Shown here piece after piece: positions 6,355-8,885 of a stretch of DNA of 8,885 nt. The notes below the pieces were generated by a model, which saw only the letters and a program-made list of their open reading frames with translations, made no database searches and had not been told where the DNA came from. The first letter of the stretch is position 1. The number at the start of each line of letters is the position of its first letter. The position numbers were made by a program, and so were the translations under genes. The DNA is taken from positions 1 to 8,885 of the forward strand of contig CALWXI010000191.1 in the NCBI GenBank assembly GCA_944385455.1, given 5' to 3'. The DNA is from an uncultured Oscillospiraceae bacterium. GTDB lineage: Bacteria; Bacillota; Clostridia; Oscillospirales; Oscillospiraceae.

Positions 6355-7619
6355 TCCGCCGCCTCCTTTCCCCGCAGGAAATACACAGTATCCAGGGACA
6401 CCGTCTCCATAGCCGCGAAGATCCGCTGCGGCGTCACCGCCCGGACCAGCTGGGCCAGCTCCTCCGGCGTCTCACTTTGTCCCGTGGCGGCCTGTCCCAG
6501 ATAGAAGTTCTCCAGCTTGCCCTGGGAATCTCCCATGGCGGCATACGCAGTAAGCAGCGTACTGCGGGCACCGTCCAGCTCCCAATCCTCCAACCGGCCG
6601 GCCTGGATCTCTCCGAGCTGCGCCAGGATCTCGTCATAAGCCCGCTGGAAATTCTGAAACTCAATACCGGAGGAGACGGTGATGAGCCCCTTCAGCCGGT
6701 GATAAACCGAAGACGCGTAATAGCACAGGGAGAGCTTCTCCCGGACGTTCAGGAACAGCCGGGAGTTGCTGCTGCCGCCGAAGATCGTGTTGCCCATCAG
6801 AAGCGCGGCGATATCGTCGCTGCCGCAGGAAAAGCCCATCCCCAGCTTTCCCTGGGTCACATCCAGGGCCTCCTCCACCCGGCGCACCTCCGCCCGGGCA
6901 GTGTGCTTCTCCGTGGCCCGCACCTCCTGGACATTTTCCCGGGGCAGGGTGGAAAAGGCGGCGCGCAGAGCCTGCTCCACCCGCTCCCGCGGGGCGCTGC
7001 CGCTGTAGAAGAGTTCCAGCTGAGCCGTGGCGATAAGCTGACCGTACAGGGCATAAAGCCTGCGCAGCTGCACCCGCCGGGCACTGTCCTCATCTCCCAG
7101 GCGGCTCACCCCGTAGGGCTCCCCCGCGCACATCTCCTGAAGGAGGCGGCTGTCGGCATAATCCCGCTTGTCGTTGATAAGGCTGCGGATGGCATCCACC
7201 AGATTGGTCTTTTCCGAGTCAAAATAGGCAGGCACGAACCGTCCCCGCTCCGTCACCGGATCGCAGATCAGCTCCCCCAGCAGCGACGCCACCGGCTCCA
7301 GCAGCTTCTCTCCGCCGGGGACAAAGCTGTCGTCGATGAAGCTGGCCACAAAGCCCACGCACTGGTTCTCTCCCCGCTTGCGCACGGTATAGTCGATACG
7401 GGCACCATACAGCCGATCCAGCCGTGTGGAGAGCGCCCCCATATCCGGGCAGCTCACCGTGCCCCGGCGCAGTACTGCCGGCAGCAGTGCATACGCCGAT
7501 GCCGTGTCCGCCCCAATGGGGGTGATGAACTGGGCCGAAAGCAGGCTGGTCTTGAATTTCCGTGCCGGCAGGAAAGTGAGGTACACCCCGTCGGCAAGCT
7601 TGGTTCTGGTCACTTCCAA
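6351..7619 (-). CDS. ymfF: M16 family protein lacking the zinc site, YmfF-like (non-catalytic partner of YmfH)
   Basis: This is a 422-residue M16-fold protein, almost the same length as its neighbour YmfH. Where active members carry HxxEH it has ALLPAVLRRGT, so it cannot bind the catalytic zinc. The related B. subtilis YmfF is likewise classed as a probably inactive protease. The C-terminal lobe keeps FGGSSNSRLFLNVREKLSLC, followed by Tyr-Tyr (about residues 280-301). This is the conserved M16 segment whose Arg and Tyr help substrate binding, suggesting it completes the YmfH active site. The chosen start is TTG at 7619, eight bases after AAAAGGAG (complement of 7628-7635). GTG at 7613 is the next option, 14 bases from that site. 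The open frame extends upstream to 7820, but that part runs through the promoter and a terminator and is not coding. It is the first gene of the four-gene minus-strand operon. Confidence 0.9.
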   Translation of the reverse strand: MEVTRTKLADGVYLTFLPARKFKTSLLSAQFITPIGADTASAYALLPAVLRRGTVSCPDMGALSTRLDRLYGARIDYTVRKRGENQCVGFVASFIDDSFVPGGEKLLEPVASLLGELICDPVTERGRFVPAYFDSEKTNLVDAIRSLINDKRDYADSRLLQEMCAGEPYGVSRLGDEDSARRVQLRRLYALYGQLIATAQLELFYSGSAPRERVEQALRAAFSTLPRENVQEVRATEKHTARAEVRRVEEALDVTQGKLGMGFSCGSDDIAALLMGNTIFGGSSNSRLFLNVREKLSLCYYASSVYHRLKGLITVSSGIEFQNFQRAYDEILAQLGEIQAGRLEDWELDGARSTLLTAYAAMGDSQGKLENFYLGQAATGQSETPEELAQLVRAVTPQRIFAAMETVSLDTVYFLRGKEAAE

Positions 7620-7627
7620 TCTCTCAG

Positions 7628-7635
7628 CTCCTTTT
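7628..7635 (-). promoter_or_regulatory. Ribosome binding site of the ymfF-like gene
   Basis: AAAAGGAG on the minus strand lies eight bases before TTG 7619 and 14 bases before GTG 7613. The spacing supports the TTG codon as the operon's first start. Confidence 0.6.
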
Positions 7636-7647
7636 CGGAAAGTGAAA

Positions 7648-7677
7648 CGCGCCCCGGGCCCGGAGGCCGCCGGCGCG
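7648..7677 (-). other. GC-rich inverted repeat in the leader of the ymfF-ymfH-lgt-folD operon
   Basis: In the roughly 70-base leader, CGCGCC (7677-7672) pairs with GGCGCG (7653-7648). An inner GGCC/GGCC pair with a 4-base loop TCCG can form within it. Nearly all bases between are G or C, unlike the AT-rich DNA on either side. It ends 12 bases before the ribosome binding site. Whether it folds or regulates is unknown. Confidence 0.4.
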
Positions 7678-7695
7678 GCAAATACAGCGAATATT

Positions 7696-7724
7696 ATTAT
7701 AGTATAGTTTCTCCCGTATTTCAA
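7696..7724 (-). promoter_or_regulatory. Strong sigma-A type promoter of the ymfF-ymfH-lgt-folD operon
   Basis: On the minus strand, TTGAAA (complement of 7719-7724) is separated by exactly 17 bases from TATAAT (complement of 7696-7701), close to the full consensus. The surrounding 7691-7730 stretch is the most AT-rich part of the window. Transcription should begin near 7689, about 70 bases upstream of the ymfF start. Confidence 0.85.
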
Positions 7725-7762
7725 ACTATTTTCGCGGGGATCGAAGCAGAAAACCGCTTTCC

Positions 7763-7792
7763 AAAAAGAGCGGGGACCGATGTCCCCGCTCT
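7763..7792 (-). terminator. Intrinsic terminator after the M19 dipeptidase gene
   Basis: On the minus strand, AGAGCGGGGAC (7792-7782) pairs perfectly with GTCCCCGCTCT (7777-7767) around the loop ATCG, and the second arm runs into TTTTT (complement of 7763-7767). The stem begins 2 bases after the dipeptidase stop codon. It separates this unit from the ymfF operon promoter that follows. Confidence 0.9.
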
Positions 7793-7794
7793 CC

Positions 7795-8754
7795 TCAAAG
7801 CAAGCGCAGAAAATTCTCACGGGCGATCATCCGCCGCTCCGCCGGGGTCATGCCCAGCTGTTCCAGCCAATAAAAAAGATTCCCGATCCGGGAGCAGTCC
7901 TCCAGCCCCTCCGCCCCCTCGTTTCCTGGGCCGAAGAACTCGCAGAAGTCGAATCCGCAGGCCACGTGCTCCACCCCCATCACCTCCGCCATGTGGGCGG
8001 CGTGGAGGGCCAGGGTCCGGGCCGTCTGCCGGGCCGGATCGGTGTGGACAAAGCCGTGATAAACGTTCAGCCCCACCACGCCGCCGGTATCCCGAATCGC
8101 CCGGAGCTGATCGTCCGTCAGATTCCGGGGCACCGGGCACAGCGCCCGGCAGTTGGAATGGGAGGCGATCACCGGACCCTCCGCCAGATCCAGCACATCC
8201 CGGAAGCCGCCGTCGTTGAGGTGGGACACGTCCACCAGCACTCCCAGGGCCTGCATCCGGCGCACCGCCTCCCGGCCCAGAGCCGTCAAGCCCTTTTTCG
8301 GATCACCGCCGGCACCGGCGGCCAGGGCGTTCTCCTCATTCCATGTCAGCATCCCCAGCCGGGCGCCCCAGTCGGCGTAGCGGTCGATGCCAGTGAGGTC
8401 CTCTCCGATGGCCGCCATGCCCTCCACTCCCAGAAAGGCATACATCTGCCCGGCGGCCCGGGCCGCTTCCGCCTCTGCCCGGGAGCGGACCAGCCGCAGC
8501 CAGGGGCACTCCGCCAGCTCCGCGGCGGCGGCCTCCATCATAAGCCGGGTCCGGGCCGCGTCGCTGTCCGCCTCCGGTACCGTCTCCCAGAACGTCTGCC
8601 CCTGGGCCGCGCTGGTCCACAAGGCCAGCACCAGTCCCTCCACGCCGCCCCGGCGCAGGCGGTCCCGGTGGCGCCGTTCCAGCACATGGGTCTCCCCCAT
8701 GAGCCGCCGGCGGGTCACATCGTACAAAAGGTCCGAATGTCCGTCAAATACCAT
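7795..8754 (-). CDS. Membrane dipeptidase, peptidase family M19 (renal dipeptidase-like)
   Basis: This is a 319-residue amidohydrolase-fold metallopeptidase that cleaves dipeptides, in some members including D-residues at the C-terminal position. All metal ligands of the family are visible: His6 and Asp8 in DGHSDLL, Glu111 in FLGVEGM, His178 in LVDVSHLND, His199 in VIASHSNCRAL, and Asp269 in CGFDF. The family's RN..D segment follows at 210-215, and TWNEENALAAG with GLTALGREAV occupies the expected place at 137-164. It has no signal peptide, so it is probably cytoplasmic, as many bacterial M19 enzymes are. The start is ATG at 8754 with GGGAG (complement of 8761-8765) six bases upstream; that site overlaps the stop of the preceding gene, so coupling is likely. 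A terminator follows directly. The substrate range cannot be read from the sequence. Confidence 0.93.
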   Translation of the reverse strand: MVFDGHSDLLYDVTRRRLMGETHVLERRHRDRLRRGGVEGLVLALWTSAAQGQTFWETVPEADSDAARTRLMMEAAAAELAECPWLRLVRSRAEAEAARAAGQMYAFLGVEGMAAIGEDLTGIDRYADWGARLGMLTWNEENALAAGAGGDPKKGLTALGREAVRRMQALGVLVDVSHLNDGGFRDVLDLAEGPVIASHSNCRALCPVPRNLTDDQLRAIRDTGGVVGLNVYHGFVHTDPARQTARTLALHAAHMAEVMGVEHVACGFDFCEFFGPGNEGAEGLEDCSRIGNLFYWLEQLGMTPAERRMIARENFLRLL

Positions 8755-8765
8755 CTTCCACTCCC

Positions 8766-8885
8766 TTACGCCCCCAGGATCCCTCCCACCAGGATGCCCA
8801 GATAAGTACCGATCACATAGCCGAAGGTGCCCACCAGCATCACCGGCCCCACCAGGGCGCTCCAGCCCTGGGAGATGGCCATGCC
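8766..8885 (-). CDS. C-terminal end of a multi-helix membrane protein, possibly DUF819/YjcL-like; 5' end outside window
   Basis: The last 39 codons of a gene read in the minus strand and stop at TAA (complement of 8766-8768), 11 bases before the dipeptidase start. The fragment is almost entirely hydrophobic and Gly-rich, with MLVGTFGYVIGTYLGILVGG as its main helix and ALVGP just before it. A final helix with GY.IGTYLG near the C-terminus resembles, from memory, DUF819 (YjcL-type) membrane proteins; other transporter families are not excluded. The tight spacing and the overlap of its stop with the dipeptidase ribosome binding site indicate one transcript. A role in moving peptides or their products would fit but is a guess. 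Confidence 0.65.
   Translation of the reverse strand, partial: GMAISQGWSALVGPVMLVGTFGYVIGTYLGILVGGILGA

Noticed and set aside
7620..7820. N-terminal extension of the ymfF frame
   Set aside because: The extra 67 codons would cover the -35/-10 elements and the dipeptidase terminator, and do not resemble any M16 N-terminus.
6477..8219. A 580-codon plus-strand open frame opposite ymfF, the promoter and the dipeptidase
   Set aside because: It is antisense to two conserved enzymes and runs through a strong promoter and a terminator. No domain is recognisable.
1..8885. Search for mobile elements, CRISPR repeats, tRNA or rRNA genes and toxin-antitoxin pairs
   Set aside because: I found no direct repeat array, transposase or integrase motif, cloverleaf-like segment or small paired genes. 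The region appears to be a stable chromosomal block.

Overview
The window looks like chromosomal DNA of a GC-rich, low-G+C-lineage (Bacillota/Clostridia-type) anaerobe, perhaps an Oscillospiraceae-like gut bacterium. This is an inference. It rests on the gene content (a BmpA-type nucleoside ABC transporter, a YmfF/YmfH pair of M16 proteins, a clostridial-style PAP2 protein), the strong AGGAGG-type ribosome binding sites, and the GC-rich codons. Every gene reads as ordinary accessory or housekeeping metabolism. I see no transposase, integrase, phage gene, CRISPR array, tRNA or rRNA, and no gene-free stretch longer than about 180 bases.

Layout. Bases 2-2420 (+) hold the end of an ABC ATPase followed by two permeases. 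The genes are joined by ATGA overlaps and closed by a strong hairpin terminator at 2431-2464. The set resembles the NupOPQ (YufOPQ) purine nucleoside importer, whose BMP-family binding lipoprotein would lie upstream of the window. Bases 2543-3184 (+) encode a small PAP2-superfamily membrane protein with its own probable promoter and a likely TTG start. Its stop codon sits in the loop of a bidirectional terminator (3170-3204), which it shares with the operon arriving from the other side.

On the minus strand, one promoter with near-consensus elements (7696-7724) drives a compact four-gene operon read from right to left. The order is ymfF-like, ymfH-like, lgt (prolipoprotein diacylglyceryl transferase) and folD (methylene-THF dehydrogenase/cyclohydrolase). 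All junctions overlap or are separated by only a few tens of bases. The two M16 proteins are complementary: YmfH keeps the zinc site HxxEH but lacks the C-terminal Arg/Tyr pair, while YmfF has lost the zinc site but keeps Arg/Tyr. This is what a shared, heterodimeric active site would look like. In Bacillus subtilis this pair is linked to EF-P 5-aminopentanol modification.

Further right, a second minus-strand unit carries the last 39 codons of a membrane protein (possibly DUF819) and then an M19 membrane dipeptidase with all of its metal ligands. It ends at a classical hairpin plus T5 terminator just upstream of the ymfF promoter.

No novel defence or mobile system is visible. The points most worth a second look are the split M16 active site, the stop-codon-in-loop shared terminator, the acidic tail on Lgt, and a run of non-ATG starts.
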